Source of the DNA: Bhargavaea beijingensis
Lineage (GTDB): Bacteria > Bacillota > Bacilli > Bacillales_A > Planococcaceae
Reading direction: 5' to 3'
DNA: 64,000 nt
Assembly: GCF_900101985.1 (NCBI RefSeq)
Contig: NZ_FNAR01000006.1
Location: 62,001 to 126,000 of the forward strand
The notes under the pieces were generated by a model. It was not told the origin of the DNA. It ran no database searches and saw only the letters and a list, made by a program, of their open reading frames with translations. Within the stretch, counting starts at the first letter, position 1. The number at the start of each line of letters is the position of its first letter. The position numbers and the translations under genes are program-made. This document shows, one piece after another, positions 54,025 through 63,121 of this stretch.

Positions 54025-55389
54025 TTATAGAGGTACGTAGAGCATCGGGTTGACCGGGTTGCCAAAATTACCGATGTGGACTTCAAAGTGAAGGTGAGGG
54101 CCGCTCGACCGTCCAGTCGAACCCATCCGGCCAATCTGCTGTCCTTTGCTGACTTGGGCCCCTTGGCTTGTGCCGATTGCCGACAGGTGGCCATAGACCG
54201 TGGTCATCGTCTTGCCGTTAACAGAGTGGGTGATCATGATGTAGTTTCCGAGCGTAGGGTGGCTGCCCGCTCTTGAAACGATCCCGTTGCCCGCTGCCAC
54301 GATCGGTGTGCCTGTCGCGTTGGCGATATCGACACCTTGGTGGTTGGAAGATGCCCAGCTCAGGTCGCGGGGGCCGAATGTCGAAGTGATCCGCCCTGCT
54401 GCCGGACGCGTCCAAGTGCCGCCGGATACAGCAGGCGCCGGTGCGCTAGTGTGTGCGACCGTGTTGCCGGCAGATGCCGGTTTTGATGAGGTCGCTGCCT
54501 TGCGATTCGATTCGGCCTGCTCCGAAGCAGCCGCTGCAGCAGCTTGCTTGCGGGCTTCGGCTTCCTTGCGCTTGCGCTCTTCCTCAGCCTTGCGTGCAAT
54601 TACAGCAATCCGCTCCTGTTCAGCAACGATTTGCTGTTTGAGTTCATCGCTCATTTCATGAGCTTCGGAGTACTCGGTCTCCAAGCTTGCTTGTTCTTTC
54701 TCCAGGCGTTGCTGTTCGGCTTCCAGCTGCTCGACGAGACCGTTCAGATCTTTTTTCTGCCGGTCGAGTTCCGCTTTTGCTGCCTCAAGTTTTTTCTTAT
54801 TTTCTTCCTGGGTGGCCAATTTGCTTTCAACTTGGTTTTTCTGATCCTCAAGCGTAGCCTTGTCCGCCTTTTGTTCGGCAATGATCTGGCGGTCCGCTTC
54901 TCTCAGCGTATTGACGGCAGATACCCGGTCAATAAACTCGGAAAAGCTATTTGCCCCCAGAAGGACATCGACGTAGCTGGCAGAACCGCCGGTGACCTGC
55001 ATGGCACGTACGCGGTCGCGCAACAGTGCATCACGGTCTGCGATCTTCTGTTCAAGCTCCTTGATGGAGGCACGGAGGGCTTCAATCTCGGCTTTTGTCG
55101 TCTGGATTTCTTGCTCGAGCTTGGCGATTTCATTTTGCTTCGTCTCGATTTTACCGTGCAGGTCCCTGATTTGGGCGAGAAGCTTGTCCTTCTTCTCGGA
55201 GTTCGCCTTGATGGTTGAGGACTTCTCCTGGATTCCGCGATTCAGTTCGTTTTTCTTTTGTTCGATCTGTTGTTGCTGATTCTGAAGATCATCGAGCTTG
55301 CTTGCCGACACACCGGTCGTGCCGACTCCAAAACTCAGTGCCATCGTGGCGACCACGGTGGCAATCAGTGGCTTAGACTGCTTCAACAT
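54025..55389 (-). CDS. EnvC-like murein hydrolase activator / M23 peptidase
   Basis: A 454-residue secreted protein: signal peptide (1-29), a long coiled coil (about 30-260) of the PcsB/CwlO type, an Ala/Ser/Pro-rich linker (about 265-330) and a LytM/M23 domain at the C-terminus. The metal residues of M23 are seen in NHQGVDIAN and GPHLHFEVH, so the peptidase is probably active. It is encoded directly after ftsE-ftsX, and coiled-coil proteins of this kind are regulated by FtsEX in other bacteria (EnvC, PcsB, CwlO). A role in FtsEX-controlled wall opening is therefore likely but inferred. GAAAGGGG precedes the ATG. Confidence 0.87.
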   Translation of the reverse strand: MLKQSKPLIATVVATMALSFGVGTTGVSASKLDDLQNQQQQIEQKKNELNRGIQEKSSTIKANSEKKDKLLAQIRDLHGKIETKQNEIAKLEQEIQTTKAEIEALRASIKELEQKIADRDALLRDRVRAMQVTGGSASYVDVLLGANSFSEFIDRVSAVNTLREADRQIIAEQKADKATLEDQKNQVESKLATQEENKKKLEAAKAELDRQKKDLNGLVEQLEAEQQRLEKEQASLETEYSEAHEMSDELKQQIVAEQERIAVIARKAEEERKRKEAEARKQAAAAAASEQAESNRKAATSSKPASAGNTVAHTSAPAPAVSGGTWTRPAAGRITSTFGPRDLSWASSNHQGVDIANATGTPIVAAGNGIVSRAGSHPTLGNYIMITHSVNGKTMTTVYGHLSAIGTSQGAQVSKGQQIGRMGSTGRSSGPHLHFEVHIGNFGNPVNPMLYVPL

Positions 55390-55446
55390 TCATTTCCCCT
55401 TTCAGGACACTGCAATTCTTTCTGTTTTCACATTTCCCAAGATTCA

Positions 55447-56331
55447 TTATACTTTCAGGAACTTGCGCACCGACATGAAACTGCCCCATATTCCGATGAA
55501 TACCCCTATAAAGAACAGGATGCCGATTACAACATATAGGAACGGTGTGGGCGCCAGGATCTGGATCATTTCTCCCCTGAGCCGGGGCTCCGCATAGTCA
55601 TAGAACTTCAGATAACCGAATACGACGGCCAGGATCGGGATGATCGAACCGAGAATCCCCATCCAGATCCCTTCCAGGACAAACGGGATTCTGACAAAGC
55701 TGTTGGAAGCTCCAACCAGCTTCATGATTCCGATTTCGGTCTTTCTCGCCACAATCGTGATGCGGATTGTGTTGGAAATCAGGAACATCGCAGTAAAGAG
55801 AAGGGCAAGGATCAGAACCAGGCCGGCGTTACGCCCAAAGTTCAGGAAATCAAACAGTTTTTCAACTTTGCCTTCCCCGTAGACCACTTCATAAGTGTTT
55901 GGGTACTCATCAATCGTCCGGGCGACTTTCGCCGTCTGTTGCGGATCTGATGCTTTCACGTAAAATGCCTCACGGAGCGGGTTGCTCTGTTCGTAAAGCT
56001 TCAGATCCTCACCGAAGTCCCGGATCATCTGGTCCAGCTCCTGGTCGCGGGTCGAGTAAATGACTTCCGCGACGCCCGGCGTCTCACTGATCTGATCTTC
56101 CAGAGCTTTTGTCGAGGCTTCGTCTGCCGCAAGTTCGACATAAACCTTCATTTCGACGTCATGTTCCAGGTCATCCGCGATTTTGTTCAGATTCAGCATG
56201 ATGGCCACGAACACGCCGACGAGAAGCAGCGTGACTGTCACCGCGCTGACCGATGCGAAGGTCATCCATCCGTTCCGGCCGAGCGATTTGAAACTTTCAC
56301 GGAAGTGGCGGCGGAGGGTACTAAATTTCAT
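55447..56331 (-). CDS. ftsX: Cell division protein FtsX
   Basis: A 294-residue permease-like subunit with four transmembrane helices: one near 20-42, then three in the C-terminal third, flanking a large extracellular loop (about 45-165) that would contact the wall-hydrolase partner. Family segments NLNKIADDLEHDVEMKVYV and VRKTEIGIMKLVGASNSFVRIPF-like residues are present. The start at 56331 has GGAAGGGG 9 bases upstream; the preceding ATG (56337) is too close. It overlaps the end of ftsE and is followed by the M23 gene. Confidence 0.93.
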   Translation of the reverse strand: MKFSTLRRHFRESFKSLGRNGWMTFASVSAVTVTLLLVGVFVAIMLNLNKIADDLEHDVEMKVYVELAADEASTKALEDQISETPGVAEVIYSTRDQELDQMIRDFGEDLKLYEQSNPLREAFYVKASDPQQTAKVARTIDEYPNTYEVVYGEGKVEKLFDFLNFGRNAGLVLILALLFTAMFLISNTIRITIVARKTEIGIMKLVGASNSFVRIPFVLEGIWMGILGSIIPILAVVFGYLKFYDYAEPRLRGEMIQILAPTPFLYVVIGILFFIGVFIGIWGSFMSVRKFLKV

Positions 56332-57010
56332 AGCCATATGCCCCTTCCGCTTCGTCGCGGACGATCAGACCGCCCTCAATGGCGATGACCCGGTGTCTGA
56401 TCCGGTTGACGATATCCTTGTTATGGGTTGCCATGACGATGGTTGTCCCCAATTGTTCATTGATGTCCCTAAATACATTCATGATCCCCCAGGAGGTTTC
56501 GGGATCCAGGTTCCCTGTCGGCTCATCGGCGATGACCACTTTGGGACGGTTGACGATTGAGCGCGCGATGGAGACCCGTTGCTGCTCTCCTCCCGACAGT
56601 TCCGTCGGAAGCATGCGGGATTTTGACTTCAGCCCGACCAGGTCAAGCACTTCTGTCACCCGGTCCCGTATGGTATCAGCCGGTGCCTCGATCACTTCCA
56701 TCGCAAAAGCGACATTTTCAAATACCGTCAGTTTGGGGAGCAATTTAAAATCTTGGAAAACAACACCGATTTTCCTCCGGATGTACGGAACCTCTCTGTT
56801 CTTCAGAGTAGCCAAGTTGGTCCCGTCGACATATATTTCTCCAGATGTCGGTTTTTCCTCACGATACATCATCTTGATGAATGTCGATTTCCCTGCACCG
56901 CTCGGTCCGACGACATAAACAAACTCGCCAGGCGAGATGCTGACATTCAGTCCGTTTGCTGCTACGACACCATTCGCATATTTCTTGTAAACGTCTTTCA
57001 TTTTAATCAT
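56321..57010 (-). CDS. ftsE: Cell division ATP-binding protein FtsE
   Basis: A 229-residue ABC ATPase with Walker A GPSGAGKST, signature LSGGEQQR and Walker B VVIADEPTGNLD. With FtsX it forms the type VII ABC complex that activates extracellular peptidoglycan hydrolases. AAGGTGA precedes the ATG. It overlaps ftsX by 11 bases. The gap upstream contains TATAAT (57067-57073 region, minus strand) but no good -35. Confidence 0.95.
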   Translation of the reverse strand: MIKMKDVYKKYANGVVAANGLNVSISPGEFVYVVGPSGAGKSTFIKMMYREEKPTSGEIYVDGTNLATLKNREVPYIRRKIGVVFQDFKLLPKLTVFENVAFAMEVIEAPADTIRDRVTEVLDLVGLKSKSRMLPTELSGGEQQRVSIARSIVNRPKVVIADEPTGNLDPETSWGIMNVFRDINEQLGTTIVMATHNKDIVNRIRHRVIAIEGGLIVRDEAEGAYGYEI

Positions 57011-57238
57011 AAAAAAATCACCTTACGCCCTAAACACGGGCCAAAATTTTGCGGCACGCTCATTATAACACTATAAAACTCTTATATTATTACAAGTATA
57101 TTTCATTTTGACTACAGAAATCATTGATACAAGTGGATTCTTGACGCTTGACAGGAGAAAAGGGCAGATAATGGGGAAATGGATAAAATCAGAATATTAA
57201 CAGAACATACACTTCACTTGTAGGAATGGACGAGAACA

Positions 57239-57277
57239 ATAAAAAAGACCGTTTTCCCGGATAGTCCGGGAAAACGG
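57239..57277 (-). terminator. Terminator after cccB
   Basis: On the minus strand CCGTTTTCCCGG and CCGGGAAAACGG are followed by TCTTTTTTATTG. Confidence 0.92.
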
Positions 57278-57286
57278 CAACATGCA

Positions 57287-57655
57287 TTATTTCTTTTCGG
57301 AGAGCCACTTAGCGACAGCGTCCAATTCTTCGCCTTGGACGAGTCCGGCAGGCATAGCACCTTTACCATTTTCGATGATATCGTGAATCTCATCTTCCGA
57401 AAGGCGGGAGCCGACATCATTTAGTGCCGGGAAGTTCCCTTGGCCTTCAAGGTTTTCACCGTGGCAGGAAATACATTTTTGCTGGACGACCTGTTCAGGG
57501 TCGACGCCCGATGCGCTTTCTCCTCCGGATTGTTCTGTGGCTGTGTTGTCTTTGCCTGTATCAGTTGCGTCGTCGGCTGTGTCATTTCCGCCGCCTCCGC
57601 AGGCACCCAGAATGAGTGCAGAACCGAACAGCATTGCCAAGAGTTTCTTTTTCAT
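57287..57655 (-). CDS. cccB: Cytochrome c-551 lipoprotein (CccB)
   Basis: A 122-residue lipoprotein: signal peptide with lipobox cysteine C19 (ILGAC), a Gly/Asp/Thr-rich linker (20-50) and a class I cytochrome c domain. The haem motif is CISCH (C61, C64, H65) and the distal ligand is M101 in GAMPAG. It carries electrons at the outer face of the membrane. The ATG at 57655 has GGAGGGAT upstream. Its place between ftsE and prfB is that of B. subtilis cccB. Confidence 0.92.
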   Translation of the reverse strand: MKKKLLAMLFGSALILGACGGGGNDTADDATDTGKDNTATEQSGGESASGVDPEQVVQQKCISCHGENLEGQGNFPALNDVGSRLSEDEIHDIIENGKGAMPAGLVQGEELDAVAKWLSEKK

Positions 57656-57692
57656 TCTCTGATCCCTCCAGTTTCGACATGTGTTCTCCATT

Positions 57693-57721
57693 AGTATACC
57701 AAACCGTCCTGTTTTCAAACA
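57693..57721 (-). promoter_or_regulatory. Extended -10 promoter of cccB
   Basis: On the minus strand TGGTATACT (extended -10) with TGTTTG 17 bases upstream of the -10 hexamer. Confidence 0.5.
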
Positions 57722-57861
57722 TGAAAGGCCGGTCCTTCTCGGATTTTCGTGACAAAGGGATGAATTCGGAGGAATTAATTGTGCTTTAATCAATCAGAAA
57801 GACTCAGAGTTCATCATTCGGTGTAATAACAATCAGCCGCTATAGCCGCCAAACAGGCATA

Positions 57862-57907
57862 AACAAAAAAACGGAGGCGGCACCGAAATGGTGCGCCTCC
57901 GATTTTT
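57862..57907. terminator. Terminator after prfB
   Basis: On the minus strand GGAGGCG and CGCCTCC (with an inner GGTG/CACC pairing) are followed by GTTTTTTTG; the plus strand also ends in T residues. Confidence 0.9.
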
Positions 57908-57930
57908 CAGATGCAACCCCCTGAGGTTTT

Positions 57931-59038
57931 TCAGGAAAGCTGAGACCGCAGGTAAGCGTTGATGAACAAGTCGATTTCCCCGTCCATGACGTTCTGGACA
58001 TTGCCTGTTTCCGTGTCTGTACGGTGATCTTTGACCATCGAATATGGATGGAAGACATAGGAGCGGATCTGGCTGCCCCAGCCGATTTCCTTTTGTTCGC
58101 CACGGATTTCGGCAAGTTCCTGTTCTTTCTCCTCGATTTTCAGCTGATACAACTTGGCCTTCAGGAGCTTCATCGCCTGATCCCTGTTCTTGATCTGCGA
58201 GCGCTCTGACTGGCAGGTGACCACCGTTTTGGTCGGAAGGTGCGTGATCCTGACCGCGGAGTCGGTCGTGTTGACGTGCTGTCCGCCTGCACCGCTTGAA
58301 CGGTATGTGTCGATCTTCAAGTCTTCAGAACGGATATCCAGTTCAATTTCGTTATCGAACTCCGGCATCACTTCGCACGAAACAAACGAAGTATGGCGGC
58401 GGCCCGAAGAATCAAACGGCGAAATCCGGACAAGCCGGTGCACTCCTTTTTCGGCTTTCAGATAACCGTATGCATTATGGCCTTTGATGCTGATCGTGAC
58501 CGACTTGACGCCGGCCTCGTCGCCAGCCAGGTAGTCGAGCGTCTCCACCTTATAACCGCGCTTTTCGCCCCAACGGGTGTACATGCGAAGGAGCATCGAA
58601 GCCCAATCCTGGGACTCCGTGCCGCCAGCGCCCGCATGCAGCTCAAGAATGGCGTTGTTTTTGTCATACTCCTCGCTTAACAGCATCCCGAGTTCGAATG
58701 CCTCCAGATCTTCACTGAACGACTGGAGTTCATCCGAAAGTTCCGCGTGGAGATCCGGGTCATCTTCCTCCCGGAGCAGTTCCAGTGTCATTTCGAGGTT
58801 TTCCTGGTTCTCTTCGAGACGCCGGTATTCGTTCACGACGTCCTTTAGGCCATTTGCCTCGGAGATGACTTTCTGCGCTTCATCCTGATTATCCCAGAAA
58901 CCCGGCTCGAGCATGCGCTCATCAAGTTCCTGAATCCGTGCCTCTTTGTTTTCTAAGTCAAAGAGACCCCCTGAAGCCCGCCAGTTTCCCGGCTGTAGTA
59001 TCGAGCTGATTTCGTGCGTCTGCAAGTTCCATCATCAT
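57931..59038 (-). CDS. prfB: Peptide chain release factor 2 with programmed +1 frameshift
   Basis: RF2, which releases peptides at UGA and UAA codons. Translation starts at an ATG at 59038 or 59035 (AGGAGG upstream) and reads about 26 codons to CTT TGA, where TGA occupies 58960-58958. Reading then shifts +1 (CTT slips to TTT) and continues in the second frame from GAC at 58959 to the stop at 57931, giving about 368 residues (B. subtilis 366). The slip site TCTTTGAC is preceded by AGGGGG acting as an internal Shine-Dalgarno. The GGQ motif is in [15 protein letters not shown] single uninterrupted ORF here would miss the true N-terminus. Confidence 0.95.
58957..58974 (-). promoter_or_regulatory. 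RF2 programmed +1 frameshift site
   Basis: On the minus strand AGGGGGTCTCTTTGAC combines the SD-like AGGGGG, the CTT slippery codon and the TGA stop. Low RF2 lengthens the pause at TGA and raises frameshifting, which autoregulates RF2. Confidence 0.93.
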
Positions 59039-59104
59039 GAATTCCTCCTAAATATATCGGACTGCACTCAGGTCATGCGAAACGGCATTGAACCGTCCGG
59101 GCCA

Positions 59105-61615
59105 TTACGCCGTGCTGCCGTGGCAATTCTTGAATTTCTTTCCGCTGCCGCAAGGGCATGGGTCATTTCTGCCGACGGCCACTTTTCTGCGGATCGGCTT
59201 TTTCTTCACTTCGCCGCCATCTTCTTTCGGATTGACGGCCTCTCCCTTTGCAACTTCTTCGCGCTGCAGGTTCTGACGGATCTCCGCCTTCATCGCGTAC
59301 TTCGCAACATCGTCGCGGATCGCATCGACCATGTCTTCGAACATCCGGAATCCTTCGTTCTGGTATTCGCGCAGCGGATCGTTCTGGCCATATGCACGGA
59401 GGTGGATCCCCTGGCGCAGCTGATCCATTGCGTCGATATGGTCGATCCACTTGCTATCGATGGAGCGGAGCAGGACGACTTTCTCAAATTCCCTCATACG
59501 GTCCGGCGTCATCTCTTCTTCCTTCTCGTCATAGCGCTTCCTGACAGCTTCCTTGACCATGCCGATCAGATCATCCTGTGACAGGCCTTCCATATCCGAA
59601 ACCGTCAGCGCGCCTTCCGGAAGCAGATTGGCTGCCAGATAATCTTCCAGGCCTTTCAGATTCCAGTTTTCACTGTTCACATCCCCGGTATACATCGGGA
59701 CCGTACGCTCAATGACGTCGTCGATCATCGATTCGACAAGTTCGCGCATGTTATCGGTCTCGAGCACATCGTTTCGCTCTTTGTAGATGATTTCGCGCTG
59801 TTGCCGCAGGACATCGTCATACTGAAGCAGTCGCTTCCGCGCATCGAAGTTATTGCCCTCTACCCGCTTCTGGGCAGATTCAACCGCACGGGAAACCATC
59901 TTCGACTGGATCGGCTGGTTATCGTCCATTCCGAGCCGTGACATCATGTTTTTCATGTTATCGGAGCCGAAACGGCGCATCAGTTCATCTTCCAGCGACA
60001 GGTAGAACTGAGTAATCCCCGGGTCTCCCTGGCGGCCGGAACGTCCGCGGAGCTGGTTATCAATCCGTCTCGATTCATGCCTTTCCGTACCGATGACCGC
60101 GAGGCCTCCCGCTTCGCGGACACCTTCGCCGAGCTTGATGTCGGTACCGCGGCCTGCCATGTTCGTTGCAATAGTGACCGCGCCCCGCTCGCCTGCTTCC
60201 GTGATGATTTCCGCTTCCCGCTCATGGTTTTTCGCGTTCAGCACATTGTGCGGAATGCCATATTTGCGGAGATAGGCAGAAATGATCTCGGAAGTCTCGA
60301 TCGCCACCGTGCCGACCAGAACCGGCTGGCCTTTTTCATGGCGTTGCTTGATCTCCTCCGCGACCGCTTTGTACTTTCCTTCGGTCGTTGCATAGATCAG
60401 GTCTGCCCTGTCGTCGCGGATCACCGGCTTGTTAGTCGGGATGACAATGACATTCATGTTATAAATGTTCCGGAATTCCTCTTCCTCGGTCTTGGCCGTA
60501 CCGGTCATCCCGGACAGTTTGTCATACATCCGGAAAAAGTTCTGGAACGTGATCGTCGCCATTGTCATCGATTCATTCTGGATCTCGAGACCTTCCTTAG
60601 CCTCAATCGCCTGATGCAGGCCGTCACTGTAACGGCGGCCTTTCATCAATCGGCCGGTAAACGAGTCGACAATGACGACCTTGCCCTCTTCCACAACATA
60701 GTCGACATCTTTGTGCATGCTGGCATGCGCTTTGAGCGATTGGTTGATTGCATGATTCAGGCGGACATGGCTCAGATCAAACAGGTTATCGATCTGGAAC
60801 GCTTTCTCGGCCTTTTCGATGCCTGCCTCGGTGAGCGTGACGCCCTTCGATTGCTCGTCGTATGAGTAATCCTCATCTTTCTTGAGTGTACGGACGAAGG
60901 CGTTCGTCTGGATATAGAGCCTCGCATTTTTCTCGGCCTGTCCGGAAATGATCAGCGGCGTCCTTGCCTCATCGATCAGGATCGAGTCGACCTCGTCAAT
61001 GACTGCATAATGGAGCGGACGCTGGACACGTTCTTCTTTGTAGAGGACCATGTTGTCACGAAGGTAGTCGAAGCCCAGTTCGTTGTTCGTACTGTACGTG
61101 ATATCTGCCTGGTAGGCTTCCCGCTTCTCATCTTTGTCCATGCTGTTCAGGTTCAGGCCGACTGTCAGGCCCAAGAACTCATAAATCTGACCCATTTCTG
61201 CGGCATCCCGGCTTGCGAGGTATTCGTTGACCGTCACAACGTGAACGCCTTTGCCTTCCAGGGCGTTCAAGTAAACAGCCATCGTGGAAGTTAGCGTCTT
61301 TCCCTCACCGGTCTTCATTTCCGAGATATTCCCGTCATGCAGGGCCGCAGCACCCATAATCTGGACGCGGAACGGGAACATGCCGGTTACGCGGCGTGCC
61401 GCCTCACGAACGACAGCGAACGCTTCCGGCTGGATTTTATCAAGCGACTCGCCTGATGCAATCCTGCTTCTGAACTCCAATGTCTTTGACTGAAGCTCGG
61501 CATCCGAAAGCAGTTCCATTTCAGTGGCATGAGATTCAACGGCATCAGCAACTCTTTCAAGCTTCTTGACATCCCGCTTGTTCGGATCGAACAGTTTATT
61601 TAAAACGCCTAGCAT
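59105..61615 (-). CDS. secA: Preprotein translocase ATPase SecA
   Basis: An 836-residue SecA. The DEAD-type motor has Walker A in MKTGEGKTL and [11 protein letters not shown]; the second nucleotide-binding fold contains [14 protein letters not shown], and the C-terminal zinc-binding tail is [13 protein letters not shown]. It drives post-translational export through SecYEG and is essential. The gene follows hpf and precedes prfB by 66 bases, the B. subtilis order hpf-secA-prfB. GGAAGTGA precedes the ATG. Confidence 0.97.
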   Translation of the reverse strand: MLGVLNKLFDPNKRDVKKLERVADAVESHATEMELLSDAELQSKTLEFRSRIASGESLDKIQPEAFAVVREAARRVTGMFPFRVQIMGAAALHDGNISEMKTGEGKTLTSTMAVYLNALEGKGVHVVTVNEYLASRDAAEMGQIYEFLGLTVGLNLNSMDKDEKREAYQADITYSTNNELGFDYLRDNMVLYKEERVQRPLHYAVIDEVDSILIDEARTPLIISGQAEKNARLYIQTNAFVRTLKKDEDYSYDEQSKGVTLTEAGIEKAEKAFQIDNLFDLSHVRLNHAINQSLKAHASMHKDVDYVVEEGKVVIVDSFTGRLMKGRRYSDGLHQAIEAKEGLEIQNESMTMATITFQNFFRMYDKLSGMTGTAKTEEEEFRNIYNMNVIVIPTNKPVIRDDRADLIYATTEGKYKAVAEEIKQRHEKGQPVLVGTVAIETSEIISAYLRKYGIPHNVLNAKNHEREAEIITEAGERGAVTIATNMAGRGTDIKLGEGVREAGGLAVIGTERHESRRIDNQLRGRSGRQGDPGITQFYLSLEDELMRRFGSDNMKNMMSRLGMDDNQPIQSKMVSRAVESAQKRVEGNNFDARKRLLQYDDVLRQQREIIYKERNDVLETDNMRELVESMIDDVIERTVPMYTGDVNSENWNLKGLEDYLAANLLPEGALTVSDMEGLSQDDLIGMVKEAVRKRYDEKEEEMTPDRMREFEKVVLLRSIDSKWIDHIDAMDQLRQGIHLRAYGQNDPLREYQNEGFRMFEDMVDAIRDDVAKYAMKAEIRQNLQREEVAKGEAVNPKEDGGEVKKKPIRRKVAVGRNDPCPCGSGKKFKNCHGSTA

Positions 61616-61777
61616 GTCGTCACTTCCTAACTAGTCTCAAAGTCCATTTTAACACCCGCCGTGTTCTTGTTGCAAACATCCGGATAAAGGTGCAAGATCA
61701 GGCACACACCCTGTTAAAAAGCCGTATTCAAAGCACCCATCTACTGCTGTCAGAGCTTTTAACAATTGTTCAAGATC

Positions 61778-61808
61778 AAAAAAGAGGCCCGCCGAAGGGG
61801 CGGGCCTT
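61778..61808 (-). terminator. Terminator after hpf
   Basis: On the minus strand AGGCCCGCC and GGCGGGCCT are followed by CTTTTTTG. Confidence 0.9.
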
Positions 61809-61823
61809 GGTGGGCATGGAGGG

Positions 61824-62393
61824 TTATTCGACTTCCGTTTCAATGAGGCCGTATTTCCCATCTTTCCGCTTATACACGATGTTCGTGCCGTTGGATTCGG
61901 CATCGGTGAAAATATAGAACGAGTGGCCAAGCATGTTCATCTGGAGGATGGCCTCTTCCTGGTCCATCGGCTTCAGGCTGAATTGTTTGGTCCGCACGAC
62001 CTCAAACTCCGTGTCAGTGTCCTCCTGTGCGGCTGCCGTCTCGTTTCCTTCCGTCACGGTCGCAAAGTAGGATGCCACACCTTCCCGCTCACGGAATTTC
62101 CGGTTCACCCTTGTCTTATATTTCCGGATCTGGCGTTCGAGCTTATCGGTGATCAGGTCGATTGCCGCATACATATCGGAGTTCCGTTCTTCTGCCCGGA
62201 GGGTCAGGTTCTTCATGGGGATTGTCACTTCCACCTTAGTATGGCGGTCGTTGTACACCTTCAGGTTGACATGCGCCGTCGCATTCACCTCATCCGTGAA
62301 ATACCGTTCGAGTTTCTGGATTTTCTTCTCCGTGTACTCGCGGATAGCAGGCGTGACCTCGATGTTTTCCCCACGGATATTGAAATTCAGCAT
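61824..62393 (-). CDS. hpf: Long-form ribosome hibernation promoting factor
   Basis: A 189-residue HPF of the long type: an N-terminal S30AE domain (1-100, [20 protein letters not shown]) and a C-terminal dimerisation domain (about 130-185, [25 protein letters not shown]) joined by a linker. It dimerises 70S ribosomes into inactive 100S particles in stationary phase or stress. AAAGGAGGAG precedes the ATG. Sigma-B- and sigma-H-like elements lie upstream, matching the stress and stationary-phase control of B. subtilis yvyD/hpf. Confidence 0.95.
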   Translation of the reverse strand: MLNFNIRGENIEVTPAIREYTEKKIQKLERYFTDEVNATAHVNLKVYNDRHTKVEVTIPMKNLTLRAEERNSDMYAAIDLITDKLERQIRKYKTRVNRKFREREGVASYFATVTEGNETAAAQEDTDTEFEVVRTKQFSLKPMDQEEAILQMNMLGHSFYIFTDAESNGTNIVYKRKDGKYGLIETEVE

Positions 62394-62429
62394 ATGAACT
62401 CCTCCTTTGTCAGGCTATACTATGTTCTA

Positions 62430-62468
62430 TTCTATATCTTCCCCCGATATCCCTTTAAAAAACAAAGC
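62430..62468 (-). promoter_or_regulatory. Candidate sigma-B and sigma-H promoters of hpf
   Basis: On the minus strand GTTTTT, 14 bases, GGGAAG fits sigma-B (GTTTnn-N14-GGGnAn). Overlapping it, AAAGGGATAT and ATAGAATAG fit the sigma-H pattern. Both lie 40-75 bases before the gene. Confidence 0.55.
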
Positions 62469-62480
62469 CGGTTTTGTCGA
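62460..62480 (-). terminator. Short hairpin after comFC
   Basis: On the minus strand ACAAA, a 6-base loop, TTTGT and a T-run. The stem is short, so confidence is low. Confidence 0.35.
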
Positions 62481-62491
62481 ATCGGTGGCAG

Positions 62492-63121
62492 TTACGCGCG
62501 GATCAGCGTCAGGGCTGCGACCGAGCGGGCTCCGGATTTTTTCAGAATATGGGCTGCATGGTGAAGTGTTGTTCCGGTCGTGTACAGGTCGTCGACGAGG
62601 ACATAGTCTGCCCGATAAACCTCGGCACCGTCCGACAAGGTAAACAGCGGCTCAGATTCCATCCGTTCCTTCCGGCCAAGCCGGCCAAGGTTCCGGGCCG
62701 TTGTCTTTTCAAGCAACTGGACAAACGGAATTCCAGCCTGCACCAGCAGTTCCTCCACTTGCGGAAACGTGCGCTCCGCAAGCCGTTCCTGATGCATCGG
62801 CACCGGCACCGCCGTACGCCCTTTCAGGATGGGCACCTCCCGGAGCTTGTCTGAAAAAACGGCGGCCAGCGCCGCGTCTTTGAGGAATTTATACTGGCGG
62901 AGGTAAGTTTTCATTGCATCGTTGTAGGTATACAGAGAAATAGCGGCATCCAGTGCTCCTTCATATGGCGTCCCCTTCCAGTCTTCGAGCGGGGGCCTGC
63001 GGCCATCCGGTTCAAACTTTGCTTGGCATGGCACACAAATGCCGCTTTTCCCACGGTCAGAGAACAACCCGGTCCATGTAGGCGGCCTGGAGACCGGGCT
63101 GTTACAGAGCAGGCATTCCAA
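62492..63121 (-). CDS. comFC: Competence protein ComFC, phosphoribosyltransferase-like
   Basis: A 209-residue ComF-family protein. An N-terminal zinc-finger-like pair CLLC (3-6) and CVPC (29-32) is followed by a type I phosphoribosyltransferase fold with the PRPP loop VLVDDLYTTGTTL. It is needed for full transformation efficiency and works with the ComFA helicase. Its ATG lies 20 bases inside the end of comFA, so translation is coupled. The zinc and PRPP motifs are intact. Confidence 0.9.
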   Translation of the reverse strand: MECLLCNSPVSRPPTWTGLFSDRGKSGICVPCQAKFEPDGRRPPLEDWKGTPYEGALDAAISLYTYNDAMKTYLRQYKFLKDAALAAVFSDKLREVPILKGRTAVPVPMHQERLAERTFPQVEELLVQAGIPFVQLLEKTTARNLGRLGRKERMESEPLFTLSDGAEVYRADYVLVDDLYTTGTTLHHAAHILKKSGARSVAALTLIRA

